Source: Sorghum bicolor (lineage: Eukaryota > Streptophyta > Magnoliopsida > Poales > Poaceae). Taken from it: a DNA stretch of 64,000 bases. The stretch's first letter is position 1, and the number at the start of each line of letters is the position of its first letter. The notes beneath the pieces were generated by a model that worked only from the letters and a program-made list of their open reading frames with translations, was not told the origin of the DNA and did not search any database. Positions 43,489 to 58,588 of this stretch are shown one piece after another. Both the position numbers and the translations under genes were made by a program. Location: contig NC_012872.2 in NCBI RefSeq assembly GCF_000003195.3, forward strand, positions 58,137,695 through 58,201,694, in the 5' to 3' direction.

Positions 43489-44133
43489 TTAGAAATCTTC
43501 TTCAGCACTCCTCTGAATAGAGCATGGAGGCAGCGCCTCCGTCGGCTCGCCTTGGAACAAGAACGTCTTGCAGCGGAGGCGGCCCAATCCAGGAAGACTC
43601 CCGTCGACGTCGAACACGACGCTCCCGAAAGCATTGATTTCGGCGCGTATCATCTGCCGCATCTCCTCCAGCATCACGAACCCCTGAGCCGTGGCCACGA
43701 CGCTCGCCACGCTGGCGCTTCGCCGCCGCCGCAGGCTGCTGCCGTCGACGCAGAACCGTGGCACGCGGCCCCACGCCAGGACGACCCCGTGGTACGAGAC
43801 CCGCAGCATCGCGTCCCTGCCTCCGCCGGCACAGGGTCTTCACCTCCTCTCGGAGACCTCGTCGACGTCCAAGGACAACTGGAAGACCGGGGAACGACGG
43901 CGCACCTCGGGGACGCACGCGTCCAGTCCCTGGACCTCGACCAGGCGGGTGAAAAACCGGGGCTCTGGGCTGAAGTCGACGGGCGTCAAGAAGAGGCTGG
44001 CCAGAATGATGCCTAGAAAGAGTAGGGTAGTAAAGAGGAAGAAGACAATATAGAAGATCGTCAATTTGAGATTGGAAGCTCTCACGGCGGTGGCCTTCGC
44101 CATCAGTGGTTTGGACTTGGCTACTTCGACCAT
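43489..44133 (-). pseudogene. NHL/LEA_2-type membrane protein gene with one internal stop
   Basis: 215 codons in one frame from 44133 to a TAA at 43489, interrupted only by TGA at 43840-43842. The N-terminus is basic, with one membrane segment at about residues 26-50 (IFYIVFFLFTTLLFLGIILA). After the stop the frame keeps family-like sequence: MLRVSYHGVVLAWGRVPRFC, AQGFVMLEEM, FDVDGSLPGLG and LRCKTFLFQ. This is the layout of plant NDR1/HIN1-like (LEA_2) proteins: short cytosolic tail, one membrane anchor, outer beta domain. Without the TGA it would be a normal-length member. Either a young pseudogene, a strain-specific nonsense allele or a sequencing error. Confidence 0.7.
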
Positions 44134-45104
44134 CTATGCTGTTTTAGATCTACAGTTATATGACGAAAATAAAGGAACATGGATATAGGTGCCGTAAAAA
44201 GTATGGACTCTAGAATCGTTATCCTAATTTGTTTATATATAGATTTTTAGTAAATTCTTATATTTTTATAGGACTATATATACGTTAGAGTCCTATATTA
44301 TAATTAATAATAATATTAAAAGGAATAAATCTTTTTTTAATATATAATTATGAAAATTTTCGCCAATCTGAATCATCCCGTCCCTCCACTGCTTCAACGA
44401 TTGATGAAGAAAAAGAGAATAAAAGTTTTTCTAGGGTTCCCAATACAAAATCTCCTATACACATAAGAGCAGAATAAGAAAAATACAAGAGCCTAGGTGC
44501 AAAGTATTTGTCATATTAGTTTACTTTTATATTATTCTTTAAATCGGCTGAAAACCGATAAATGCATAGTAATTCATAAGAAAATCTAAAAATTACAAAA
44601 CAAATTTTGTTTAGCTCCACATATATATAGATCCATGCAGTAAAAAAAAACACAAATTTTAGTATACTTTTTTTTAGATGTTTGCTTATGCTTTTTAGTT
44701 TAAAATTGAAATTGTAATTATCTTACTCCAATTATTATGAAAATTTTATGATAGCCTATTTAATGTGATGCTTAATTTGTGGTAAAACTGCAAAAGTTTT
44801 AGCACCATTCTTGCATATCTCACTGATTACTAACTTACCTAAATTTATGCTTGCTAAATAGTTTACAATCAATTTAAATATGTAAAAATAAAAAAGATGC
44901 TTTCACTACCTTTGCATGATGTGTTGTTATATAACATTATGTCATCACTTTCTATGGCCATTTGATGTTTTTCTCCTGTTGCAACACACGGATATATTTG
45001 CTAGTAATCACTAATATTCAGAAAAATAAATCACCGGACTATATATATATATATACACACACGTGAGAGCTTTATGCTTTAATCACCAATATTTAGAAAA
45101 ATAA
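44134..45104. other. AT-rich intergenic DNA
   Basis: Very AT-rich, with an ATATAT run near 45040-45054 followed by ACACAC. No gene or clear element. Confidence 0.5.
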
Positions 45105-45325
45105 ATTTTGGATTTCGTTTCTGTAGCATTTTCGTTTGTTTGTGGCAAATATTATCTAATTATAGACTAACTAGGATCAAAATATTCGTCTCACAATTTA
45201 CAGGTAAACTGTGCAATTAGTTTTTATTTTTGTCTATATTTAATGTTTCAAACATTTGCCGGAAGATTCGATGTGACGGGGAATCTTGAAAACTTTTTGG
45301 TTTTCGAGGTGAACTAAACAAGACC
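45105..45325. mobile_element. MITE, GGCCTTGTTTAG family, left end worn
   Basis: TTTTGGATTTCGTTTCTGTAG at the left, core blocks in inverse order, and GTGAACTAAACAAGACC at the right terminus. Head-to-head with the next copy. Confidence 0.8.
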
Positions 45326-45765
45326 TTAGTTCACCTCAAAAACCAAAAAAATTTTAAGATTTCTGTCACATCGAATCTTGTGGCATATGCATGGAGTATT
45401 AAATATAGACAAAAATAAAAACTAATTGCACAGTTTATCTGTAAATCACGAGATGAACCTTTTGAGTCTAGTTAGTTTATAAGAGCAAGTTTAATAATAC
45501 AGCCCACTTGCTGGTTGTAAGGTTTCTTACAGCCTTCTCCCAGCCCACCCATACAATAGTTAGCTATTCACTATTAATACATGACCCACTTATCTCTCTC
45601 ACAAGGTTTTTTGGTTCGTGTGCCTAAGTTGGCTGTAAGCTTACAGCCAGCTTCTTCTCTCTCTTCTCCCTTCTCTCCTCCATCTCAGCATTTAGCCAGC
45701 TTACAGCCCACTATAATACTTGCTCTAATTGGACAATGTTTGTCAAATAAAAACGAAAATAGTGT
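45326..45765. mobile_element. MITE, GGCCTTGTTTAG family, split by another MITE
   Basis: Starts TTAGTTCACCTCAAAAACC and runs to CTAGTTAGTTTA, is interrupted by a 243-bp element, and resumes at TTGGACAATGTTTGTC to about 45765. Confidence 0.8.
45483..45725. mobile_element. 243-bp MITE nested in a MITE, TSD TAA
   Basis: GAGCAAGTTTAATAATAC at the left and, inverted, GAGCAAGTATTATAGTG at the right, flanked by TAA (45480-45482 and 45726-45728). Removing it and one TAA restores the host MITE word CTAATTGGACAAT-type junction seen intact at 46814. Confidence 0.88.
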
Positions 45766-45941
45766 ACCTACGCACAACGACCGTCGTCCGACAAAGTCAC
45801 AAAACGGATCCGCATCCATATCTCTGCATGGGCTTGTCTGCTTGTGCCTTGCGCATAGTTCCAGTCGCAGTCACACGTACGGTGTTGCATGCAGCTCTCA
45901 ACATGTACGGTAGAATGTCCATGAACGCATACCCATGTGTT

Positions 45942-46180
45942 CCTTGTTTACTTCACTCCGAAATTCAAAAAAAATTCAAGATTCTCTGTCACATCAAATT
46001 TTGTGTCACATACATGAAACACTAACTATAGAAGAAAACAAAAATTAATTGCACAATTTGTCTGTAATTTACGATACGAATCTTTTGAGTCTAGTTAGTT
46101 TACGATTGGACAATATTTGCCACAAACAGACGAAAATACTACAGTACCAAAATCTAAAATCTTTTCGGAACTACACAAGG
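45942..46180. mobile_element. MITE, GGCCTTGTTTAG family
   Basis: From TCCTTGTTTACTTCAC to GGAACTACACAAGG with all core blocks; ends worn. Confidence 0.75.
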
Positions 46181-46389
46181 GCTTTCAGCTACGGTGTAAA
46201 ACTGTGAATTGACGCTCCTAGCAAGTTGAGCCACTTTGTTTTAAATTGTTAGAGATATGTTTATTTATTTTTACTATTTATTTAGATATAATATATCTAA
46301 TTAAGTGAGATTTACTCTGAAAATAAAAAACACTTACACTTTAAAATAGAGTTACGAGCTCAACACTAATAATGTGGCGGCGGACAAGC

Positions 46390-46544
46390 ATGGGCGGATT
46401 CATGTTCAAGTTAGGGAGTGCGGCCGCATCCAAGAAAAAAAACAGTAGTTATGTTTAATTTTTCACCATATTACATCCATACAGTAAAAATATATGTACC
46501 CACAAAGTTAGTGTACCTCTTTAATTTTGCTCTAGCTCCACCAC
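46390..46544. mobile_element. hAT-like MITE
   Basis: GGGCGGATTCATG at the left and GCTCCACCACTG at the right resemble the CAGTGGCAGATTC element at 12517. Flanking GACAAGC and GACAAGTC words suggest a worn 8-bp duplication. Confidence 0.5.
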
Positions 46545-46651
46545 TGCAGACAAGTCAACATACTATACCGTTAAATTAAACTTAGACATAAAAACATGGA
46601 GTGATTAAGGCCAAACTGACTAGAGCTTGAAGTTTTGTCATGATTGCCTTT

Positions 46652-46895
46652 GGCCTTGTTTAGTTCCCACCAAAATCCAAAAAGTTTTCAAAATTTCCCG
46701 TCACATCGAATCTTGCGGCATATGCATGAAGCACTAAATATAGACGAAAACAAAAATTAATTACACAGTTTGTCTGTAAATCGCGAGATGAATCTTTTGA
46801 TCCTAGTTAGTCTCTAATTGGACAATATTTGCCACAAACAAACGAAAAGTGCTACAGTAGCGAAATCTAAAAAAATTTCGCATCTAAACAAGGCC
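46652..46895. mobile_element. complete MITE, GGCCTTGTTTAG family, TSD TTT
   Basis: 244 bp, GGCCTTGTTTAG...CTAAACAAGGCC, with perfect 12-bp ends and the duplication TTT (46649-46651 and 46896-46898). The best-preserved copy in the window. Confidence 0.9.
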
Positions 46896-46898
46896 TTT

Positions 46899-47760
46899 GT
46901 TTCAAATGATATGATGATGTAGATGTAACATATTTGATCTAATAGTCACCGGCTCATAGCTTTGATGTTCTCCGGCGGTTAAGAACTTAGACCTATAATA
47001 GCAACAAAACTAGGAGGTGGATGTGTTGTTCCTGAGACCATGATATTGTTCTTTCTGATGTATGTAATAGATTGGTTCTAGATTTGATGGACGTGGGTAA
47101 TTTGTTTGGAGCGAGCTCCCTCCTTTACGGAGCCGATTTCAAAAAAAAAAAAGACTTAGAGTTGTCGATGACCGTGTCAAGGACTTACCTAATATATTAG
47201 GCACTAATTTATGTGGATTTATTACTTGTGTGCCAAGTTAACACGTTAGCTAAGATCACATTCTGCATGCACAACATCACAAACAAGAAATAGCATAATA
47301 CATGTGTGTTTGGTTGCTGCATCTTTTATTCCATCCTGATTGGATAGAATCCTTGGAGAATCTAAGAATGAAGTCTGTTTGGTTGTCACTCAGTAGATGC
47401 AGTTTATATAATCTAGCCATCTTGGTTGGGTGGATATAATGCATCTTGTGCTATCCTAATCTCTGTATCCATCCGAATGGCAACCAAAAGTTATTGCATC
47501 CGCATATATAGAAATTACTTGATCTATATCAATACAATGAACTTAACACTAATCGTTTTACACCAATACACTCAATCAATTTATTTGCACTCTTGTATAT
47601 ACATACGATCATGAAAATAGCAAGACACATCCAAGTAGTCGAGCGGTCGTCGTGCCTTGTGAGTTGGTAACGGCTCAAGCCAATATTTTCAAAAAAAAAA
47701 AAAGGCTCACGCCAAAGCACACAATGCAAGTACGATAGATTCGCGAATAATCGCTGGGCC
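46899..47760. other. intergenic DNA with A-tailed retroposon debris
   Basis: GGAGCCGATTTC followed by about 12 A at 47141-47152, and CCAATATTTTC followed by about 13 A at 47691-47703, look like 3' ends of LINE or SINE copies. TTTGGTTG words at 47310-47490 may be a small MITE. No gene. Confidence 0.4.
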
Positions 47761-48422
47761 CCGCTGAGGTCAGCGGAAACTCACGCCTGCGCCTCTGCTA
47801 GGCCAAACCCACGAGGTGAACCAACCCATTTTCAGGTCCGTTGGATATGACGGCTGGATCGATCCAACAGACCATACGCATCCAGTTTGAGAGATAAAAG
47901 GGATCGGCCGCAGAGATGGACGACTGGGTGTTTGCTTGTTGCCAGCGTTGGCCTCTCCGAGCACACGCCCAGTGCTCTGGAGACGCGCGCAGAAAGGTGC
48001 CATCTCATCCTCGATCTCCTTCCGTTCTCTCCCTCTTTTCCCTCTTCTAATCGAATCTCCTTGCTAGTTTTCCCTTGCGTACCAACTATTTTTTTTTTGG
48101 CTTTCACTGTGGTTGATTGAACGGTTTGTGCATGTGTTTGTTGCTGCTAATGCTGGGTTTTTTTTTTTCTGGTAATCTTTTCGTTTCCCCCTTGTCAGGG
48201 CGATGTATCTGGTAGGACGTAAAGGGTTTATAGTCAGTGCGATATTCATGTTGTTATCGATTGCTATATCCCCGATGACGAACAAAGACGGAGAAGCAGC
48301 AGATACTGGTCTCGTTGTACCGACAGATGTACGTGAATCGCTGTGTAAATCTTTGTTCTGCTCTGTAGTATTTATTTTAATATCGGGGTGCCTACTGATA
48401 AATTTCATCTCAGATTCATGGG

Positions 48423-51400
48423 ACAAGTCCTCCTTGTGACACATGCCAGCCCCAGCCGCAGCAACGCCTCGCAGGACGACTGGCCTCGGAGTCGGAGTCG
48501 GAATCCCACTCCCACGACCAGGACAAGGTAATTGCCTAATTGGGCCACTTCCAACTGCTTCTATGTGTGGATCTGGGGCTGGGGCTCTGGATTAGCGGGC
48601 TGGCGAGACAAGGGCCGAAAGGAAAGATGTCAGTCGGGCCCTGTCCTCATCCTAACTCTTCCTCTTCCATCTCCCTTCCCCTTCCCTGAGGGCGGACGCC
48701 ATGCGTGCGCGTGGTTAGGTTACTGGTTAGCTCTCAAGTCGTACGATGAAAGGAGGTGGCGGCCGGCGTCGGTGAAGGCAGCAGCGGGAGCGGGGGCCGC
48801 GAGGCAGAGGACGCGGCCGCGGCGTAGAGACCGCGCGGTCGGGAAGGACCGCAACCGGGAGCAGGGGCATGTCTCCGGAGTCCCGGCGCGGGGGGCCAAC
48901 GGCCGCGGCGCGAGGCGGCAGGCGATGGCCGTGGCCATGGGAGGTGGATGAGCGCTGGAGCCTGCGGGCTGCAGACGTTCGCTTGCCTCGCCGCGCTCTC
49001 TATCCACCACCCCCACTGATGAAAAATGGGCTGGGTGATCTGTGACTCCGTGAGCACCTCAACTCCTCAAGGAAGAATTAATAAACGTTGATACAGTGAT
49101 ATTATTTTGCATATTTTGCTTGTCTGGAATGTATCGTCTGATGCGAATTTTTGTTCGTCTGATGCAAATTTTTGTTCAGATTACACTGATTTTCTATCCT
49201 CATTTTAATCTTCAGGACAAAAACGACAAAGTGAAAGATAGAGTCATTGCAGCCCTGAGGTAAGCCATGATATTCGATCAATGGCTCCAAAATCTGCAGT
49301 TAATTTGATCCTCTGCTGTACTCTTCTTCTTATCTTTTTTGTTTCCTTTTATGTTTCTTGATCTTCCCGATTCTGGCTTCGCTATTTGTATTTTTTAACT
49401 TTTAATATATAATAAATTTAACTGCAAGGGCACAAGCCCTTCCAGGTTCTTCAAAAAAATATCCTGAAACTGGAGTCCGGGCTAATTCGTGTGCTGCGTA
49501 TTGAGTATTATTCAGTGCTTCAGCGGTGCTAGCCTCTCTGATTTTATTCCGGCAAACTTCTGCGGTAGTAGAATGTCATCCCACAGCAGTAAAGTATGCT
49601 GAAATTAACCATCCACTTGATTCTCAGCGCTAGTCAGGTCTAATATTTATTCTGGCAACCTCCTGCGGTAGTAAGATGTAATAAATTTTCATTGTTTCTC
49701 TAAAACGTAAACTGATGAAAGCTCGAGGAATCAGCTCCACCTCTTTCTCCGCAAGAGTAAAACTTTCTTTGGAATGGTAAAAACAATAAATCTCTTTTCT
49801 CTGCAAGAGTAAAATGTTATCTGCAACAGTAAAACTTTAGTATGATCATTCTATGACAGTAGAAGCTAGATTCTTCCTGTGCAGTCACGTGTGTGAACCC
49901 TGCAACCATTAAAACAATGAGTTTGGTGCTATATTTCTAAAGTATTTTACTCATGGTCGACAAATTGTAATATTTTTTTATTTGTAGTAATATCATACTG
50001 ATTAGAGTACAACCAACTAGTTTTTATAGTAGTATCTTGCTGGATTGTAGTAGTATCTGTGAGTTTCCTAGATATCTGTAGTATTTTATTCAAGAGTAAT
50101 CTTAGTTATTGTTAGTTAAGTCTTATGTTTTACGGTTCGATCATTATCAGAGATATTTATATTTAAAATTGGCAAGTTTTATGGTTGCAGTCAATTAATA
50201 ATAAAATGAAGAGCATACTATAGACATGGTACATACAATCCACGAATCTAACCGTATTAGACAAAATTTAACTTGCTTAAAATTAATTACACTATTTTTC
50301 TTTTCATGATAAGAGTACATTTTACTATAGCCCAATGGTTCGACCTGTACATTCCAGTCCATTCTACTAAACAATCCACCATCCTGTACGCTTGCATTTC
50401 ACCAACCTTGCTAAATCTGGCATGTTCTTTTCATTACACAGCAAAAATGTTCCATCCACACTTGAATGCTGGTTTGTGGTAGCCTACTGCAATAGGTTAA
50501 CAAATTGATTTGTTGAAGTGAATTAAAGATATTTCTAGCATACTGTATGTAGGAATATAGTTTCTGAATGGTAATAGCTTGACCAGAATGGCAACTATCC
50601 AAATCTTTTACAGAATATTCTGATGATAAAAATATTGCATATAGTCAGCTAGCTATATAGATAAATGTTCAAATAGTTGTTTTAAGATGCATGCTGCCTC
50701 ATGTGACATAGTATGTATATACTATTTTCGGATGATATTAAGAGGATCCATTTCTGCGGCACTTGATTCCTTAAGCTTGCATGCTCACTCCCAGCTCCCA
50801 GCTACTTAGAAAAACAGAAGAGAGGGGCAGCAGCACATTATCTTATTGTTGTGGGATGGATAGCTGTTACGGAGGGACTCGTCAGAATAAAATGGGTAGA
50901 ATAGGCACACACCACTAACATGTTGAATTATATTCAAAACACAGGCAGCTAAATAGCCCATATATATTCAATTTTGTAATTAATTTTCCTGACCTATCAT
51001 TATTTTGTAATTATTTCTTCCTGAGCTATAATAATTTTGTAATTAATTTTTTTGGCCTCTTAGGTGGTGTGATCAGCTTGGTGATCCTCCTGCTACCATT
51101 GTAAGTAACTTCTCTTTCATATGTTATTTCATAACACATTGATAACTAAGTTTAAAATAATGATGCTTCAGTAAACAGTGTCTAAAATAATTATAGGTCG
51201 AGACTCTGTGATAGATTATAGGAGCTTTTTTAGGATCATGTCATGGGCAGCCAACAGGCTGCTAGGGCCGACGGGCTGATAGTTCGGCCCAGTTATCTTT
51301 ATAAGTTTAGTTATCTTTGTATTTGCAATTTATATTAGTCCCAGATAGGTTATTTAGCAAAAAAGATGAAGTAGAAGGGACATAAATATGTGTAGACTCT

Positions 51401-51649
51401 ATTGATATAACCAAGCAATGAATTATGAAGAAACAATTCTAGTCTCTCTCAATCTCTTGGCAAAGCATAAGGCCTAGTTATCCCAAAATACCCATTACCA
51501 TTACAGATCATAAGTTGGTTTTAAACAAGTTTTATCAATGCAAAACATCTTTGTTATATTGTGTGGCTGATGCATATGATTGTTGTCAGTCTTTGTCTTT
51601 GGAGCTGTGGAAACCTAACAAATACCTTGAGGCATTTATCAGAAGTTAA
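48423..51649 (+). CDS. putative small multi-exon gene, function unknown
   Basis: Four segments with GT-AG borders join in one frame: about 48423-48527 (5' limit unclear; encodes SESESESHSHDQDK), 49216-49259 (DKNDKVKDRVIAAL), 51064-51100 (WCDQLGDPPATI), 51590-51649 (SLSLELWKPN... to TAA). The phase agreement over three introns is the main evidence. Upstream, 47760-48200 is CpG-richer with a T-rich intron-like stretch, as at a plant gene 5' end, and an alternative exon at 48203-48330 encodes a hydrophobic peptide. I recognise no family. It could be a decayed gene or a chance model. Confidence 0.3.
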
Positions 51650-51933
51650 TCTTGGATGCACAGCTCTTTCAAGTTATGGATGGTTAACATATAGTGTATT
51701 GCAAGTCAGTTTCAAAGATTATGAAAAGATAAAAGGAATCGATTCCATTGTTATCAATGGTTTCAGTTGGGGTTTCGTTGGCTTCTTACTTCTGGTTGTT
51801 TTGCTGTGTGAATGGGAAAGGAAAGGAAGGGTATGTTCTATATGGTTTTCTAATTAGATACATGTTTTGACCAAAAGAAAACATGTATAACTGCATAAAC
51901 AATAACCGAAAAAAGCTAACAAAAGTCTGCAGC

Positions 51934-53405
51934 TTAGTACCTCACAGACATCATTTCTGCAATGTCAGCTGGGTCACCCTTTTTGCATTTGTGCCAATGA
52001 TGCCCATAGTCCTTGCAAATAGGATACTTGTGTTGTCCTTTCTTTCTAGTTGTGTTGCCTCCCGTTAGAGCCTTTAAACCTTTGTCTTCCTCCTACCAGC
52101 CGTGCTTTTTAAAAGGGGTGGAAGAATCCATGGCAACCTTTGGGCCATTGGGACTTGTCTGGCATCGCTGGGATTAGGTGATCATAGGCTTTAAATTTTT
52201 GTACAGAATAATAGGAGTCCACATAGTTCTCAAGAGGTACATTGGTCAAAGATGTGATAAAAGCAATGGCATGGACGCAAGGGATGCCACAAACCTGCCA
52301 TTTTCTACAAGTGCAGGTCCTATCTTGCAAGTTTACAACACAGCTAAAGCCACTATCACTTAGTAGAGATACCTCACCAACTTCACTTGAGCACTCCGAG
52401 ACATCCAAGTCAAGTCCCTGCTCCTTTCATTCAATTTCTTGATGATTTGGGGGTAGAATCGAACCTTCCAACTTTATGGCAACTTTTCTCCTTTGGTTCC
52501 ACTTTACCATAAGCATTTGTTTGATCTTGTCCATTTAAGTCGTCCAAGTTCATGGACTTATACTGTTTTATCCAATTGTTGAAGCTCTCTGCTAGATTGT
52601 TGGTTACGTAGTCAACCTTGCATCTAGTTGAAAATTGGCTTCTAGTCCACAACTTTTTGTGCCAATTCCTAAGATATTCAGTTGCTGTTGCTTGCTCCAT
52701 TACTGAACAGTGCTTCTCAAAGAAGTGTGGGTGCCATGAGTAGGCTGCTGCCCAAAGGTGATCATCAGATACCTTACCTCTCTACTTCTTAAAGTTGGTC
52801 ACCAAATGGAACATATACTCCCTATGTTCAGCTTCTGGAAATACTTGAGACTCCTGCCATGACTGGTTGCCCAGCTTCAGTGCAAATAGCTAACACACTT
52901 GGTGAGCCTATTGCCTCCCTAAGCATTTTCATGAACCAAATCCAATTATCATTGGTTTCTGAATCCATCACTCCAAAAGCCACTGGAAACATCCAATTAT
53001 GACCATCAACTGCGGAAGCAGTAGCTAGCTGCCCTTTGAAGTTGCCTGTCAAGAAATGCTATCTATTGCCAAATACGGCCTACAACCACTAAGGAATCCA
53101 TCTATGCAAGGTTTTAAAGCAAAGAACAATCTGATCTTGCCCTTTATTGTGTTATGGTCAATGATGATTACTAAACTAGGATATGATCTCTCAACAGCCT
53201 TAAACTTATAAAGATTGTCAAAGCTACTATTCCAGTCACCATATAGTTCTCTGAGTGCAAGATCCTTACCCATATAAACTCTCTTGTAATGGATCTTCAC
53301 TTTGTGGTGTTCCTTAATCTTCTTTTGCAATTCCTTTGGCCCTAGTGTTGCATCTAGTAGCCAATCCTTCACCTTGTCACCTTGCTGCTCGACCCCTGCA
53401 CGCAC
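51934..53405 (-). pseudogene. decayed MuDR-type transposase
   Basis: The - strand carries, in order but in shifting frames: a DKVKDWLL...YKRVYMGKDLALRELYGDW region, SGCRPYLAIDS (first catalytic Asp of the DDE set), NFKGQLATAS and VDGHNWMFPVAFGVMDSE, AICTEAGQPVMAGVS (the usual Asp here reads Glu), YVTNNLAESFNNWI, a SWIM zinc finger (CTCRKWQVCGIPCVHAIAF), and a worn CCHC knuckle (PICKDYGHHWHKC) ending in a stop. At least a frameshift after the first Asp, another after VMAGVS, and in-frame stops disable it. The N-terminal part is missing. Clear MULE relic; its terminal repeats were not found. Confidence 0.85.
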
Positions 53406-54255
53406 TGCTCAGACGCCCGTGCGCGGCGCTTGCCCTGCTCTGCCCAAACCCTAGGTGAATCGCGAGAGGAAACAGAAAGACAGAGGCGAGATTCATATGG
53501 CCAGGGGATAAGGCAAGAGAGTGTATTTTGGTCATTTGAGAAACAGGAGAAACTCGTTGGATGAGTAAGGGAGCTAACGAGAGTGGTAGGGAGGTCAAGA
53601 AAATTTATCTTGATGGCTAGTAAGGAAAATTTAACTTTACGATGGCAGAGAAAGAACAGCTATTTTCAATGGCGGATAGGGAATTCTCTCGTATATAAAT
53701 TTCTGAAAGCCGATAGTCAGATCTCATTCCTCTTTGCTGGAGCTTCTGGTGTTTATTTTTATTATTATAATAATAATATCCCAAAATTGTTGTTGATTAC
53801 TTTAATAATTGATTTAGCTGTTGAAGTAGGTTTCTTTGTTATCTGATCAATTTTGTTAAGACTCTAAACCTACTGATGCAGAAATAACGTTTTGAAACTA
53901 AATTGAGAAAGTGGTTGGAGTTAACTAGTTTTAGTTTCTATTCAATTTAGTTTTCTACTTACATGACATCAGTTGATTCAATTTTTAGATTACTTCTTTC
54001 GTCTGAATTTCGGTAATGTTGGATGCAGGTTTGGGCCAACAGGAGGGCCAACAGGGCCAAGAGGCGGTTTAAAGGGTCACATGACATTAAATGAAGTATC
54101 AGATCTTCCTTCCCATTAGTAGAACATTCTCTTCTATGTAATTTTGGGAGATGCATTTGTTTGAACTTGTGTCTCCTCTTAACCTCTACTTACGTGATGT
54201 TGATGCTAACGGCCCCTGGAGAATGGAGGCCCCACGCATGGTTCCTTACTAGTAC
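53406..54255. other. intergenic DNA beyond the MULE relic
   Basis: No gene. 53440-53700 may be the outer part of the MULE; GGCCAACAGG is doubled near 54034-54060. Confidence 0.4.
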
Positions 54256-56775
<2,520 letters not shown>

Positions 56776-57159
56776 GGCTTATCCACAAGTTTTCTTTTTT
56801 TTCTTTTTTATTTGATTAACCAAGGCGGGGCACTTAAGCAGCATTGGTAAAGTTTGATTTACAATGACCTATGGACTGAGGCGGACGGCCTCGAAAAATC
56901 CTTTTTGTCCGTCTTAGTTAAGTTTATCGTAGTAGTGATCCAAACACCACCTACAAGTATGTCGTGTGCAAGTCATACATTGTGTTACATTCCCACGATG
57001 ACAAGCTCCATGAGTTAAAGTGAGCCATGCCCACAGTGTATGTATGCACTTCAGGAGTCAGGAAAGGCCGCCATGGAGAGCATGCATGCGCCATTGCATA
57101 TATAATTACACTGACTAGTATATAATAACATTAATAACAATAATACGTATTATCTCCTA

Positions 57160-57635
57160 CTCCCTTCATCCCAAATTATAAAATATTTGACTTTTTAACT
57201 TCAAGTTTGACAACTTCAAAAAAATTATGCAAAACATAGTCAAATTTAAGTCATTTTTAAAGAAATTTTATTAATAAAATAAGCCACGACAAAGAAGTGA
57301 TACTTTGTATAAAATTTTAAATCAGACGAGTGGTCAAACTTTGTATCAAAAAAGTCAAATGTCTTATAATTGGAATAAATTGAATAGTCTTTTATTCTAG
57401 TCAAACTTTCACTAGATTTATATAAAATATTAATAATATATTTTAAGAATAATATTAATAACATTTGTATCTCTATATAAGTGTATTATTAAAATATATT
57501 CAATGATTAATTTTAACAATACTTATTATGTATCAAAAATATTAGTAATCTCCTTGTCTAATCAAAAAATAAGTTTAAGCAAAGTTAAGTATGTTTGACT
57601 TGAGATCTACTACACTTAAAAAGATACGTAGGGAG
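57160..57635. mobile_element. Stowaway-like element, TSD TA
   Basis: Left end CTCCCTTCATCCCAAATTAT, right end TACGTAGGGAG, flanked by TA (57158-57159, 57636-57637). The Tc1/mariner-type ends and dinucleotide duplication fit Stowaway; 476 bp is long for the family. AT-rich, non-coding. Confidence 0.7.
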
Positions 57636-58106
57636 TAAGAGTGTCATTTTCAGGATTCACAACCTTGCCGTCCGGCAGTCGTTGTTGCTGGTGTCTTCAC
57701 CTGGTCAGTGACCTGCGGATGAGGGCAAGTGATTGGTGCGGTGACAGGACATCGACAGCATTTGCTGCTAGGACGAGACCTGAATCGCTCGGTTATTGGA
57801 TCCATCAGGATTATATACAATGGAGTACAATAATAACACACGATCCGTTCGTGAGTTCGATCGTGTGGATCAAATCGAGAGACATGTACGTCCTGTTGTA
57901 CAATTCGACGACGCTGACTTAAAATCGTCCGCATTATGTGCGTCGCGATACTGTACCTGCTCGTGCTGTGATTTGCTGGAAGTATACTGACGTAATATCA
58001 TGTGCGCAAAAGAAAAATGACCTTCGAATGATGAGTCTATTTCCGTGCATGGGCGACAACCTTAAACTGCAGATGCATAAAAAAGTACGGCGCAGTTGTG
58101 ACAGTA

Positions 58107-58344
58107 GGCCTTGTTTAAATGCGAAAAGATTTTGGATTTCGCTACCGTAGCACTTTCGTTTATTTATGACAAATATTGTCTAATCATGGACTAACTAGGA
58201 TCAAAAGATTTGTCTCGCAATTTACAGATAAACTGTACAATTAGTTTTTATTTTCGTCTATATTTAATGCTTCATGCATATGCCCAAAACTTCGATGTGA
58301 CGGGGAACCTTGAAAACTTTTTGGTTTTTGGAGTGAACTAAGGC
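58107..58344. mobile_element. MITE, GGCCTTGTTTAG family
   Basis: GGCCTTGTTTAAATGCG at the left, GGAGTGAACTAAGGC at the right, core blocks inverted relative to the next copy. Confidence 0.8.
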
Positions 58345-58348
58345 TTAA

Positions 58349-58588
58349 GGCCTTGTTTATTTCACCCTAAAAACCAAAAACTTTTCAAGATTCTTCGTCA
58401 CATCGAATCTTGCGATACATGCATAAAGCATTAAATATAGATAAAAATAAAAACTAATTGCACTGTTTTCCTGTAAATCACGAGATGAATTTTTTAAGCC
58501 TAGTTACTTCATGATTGGACAATGTTTGTCCAATAAAAACGAAAGTGCTACAATGTCAAAGTCAAAAAAAATTGGATCTAAACAAGGA
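58349..58588. mobile_element. MITE, GGCCTTGTTTAG family
   Basis: GGCCTTGTTTATTTCACC to ATCTAAACAAGG. Four bases from the previous copy and in the opposite orientation. Confidence 0.8.
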
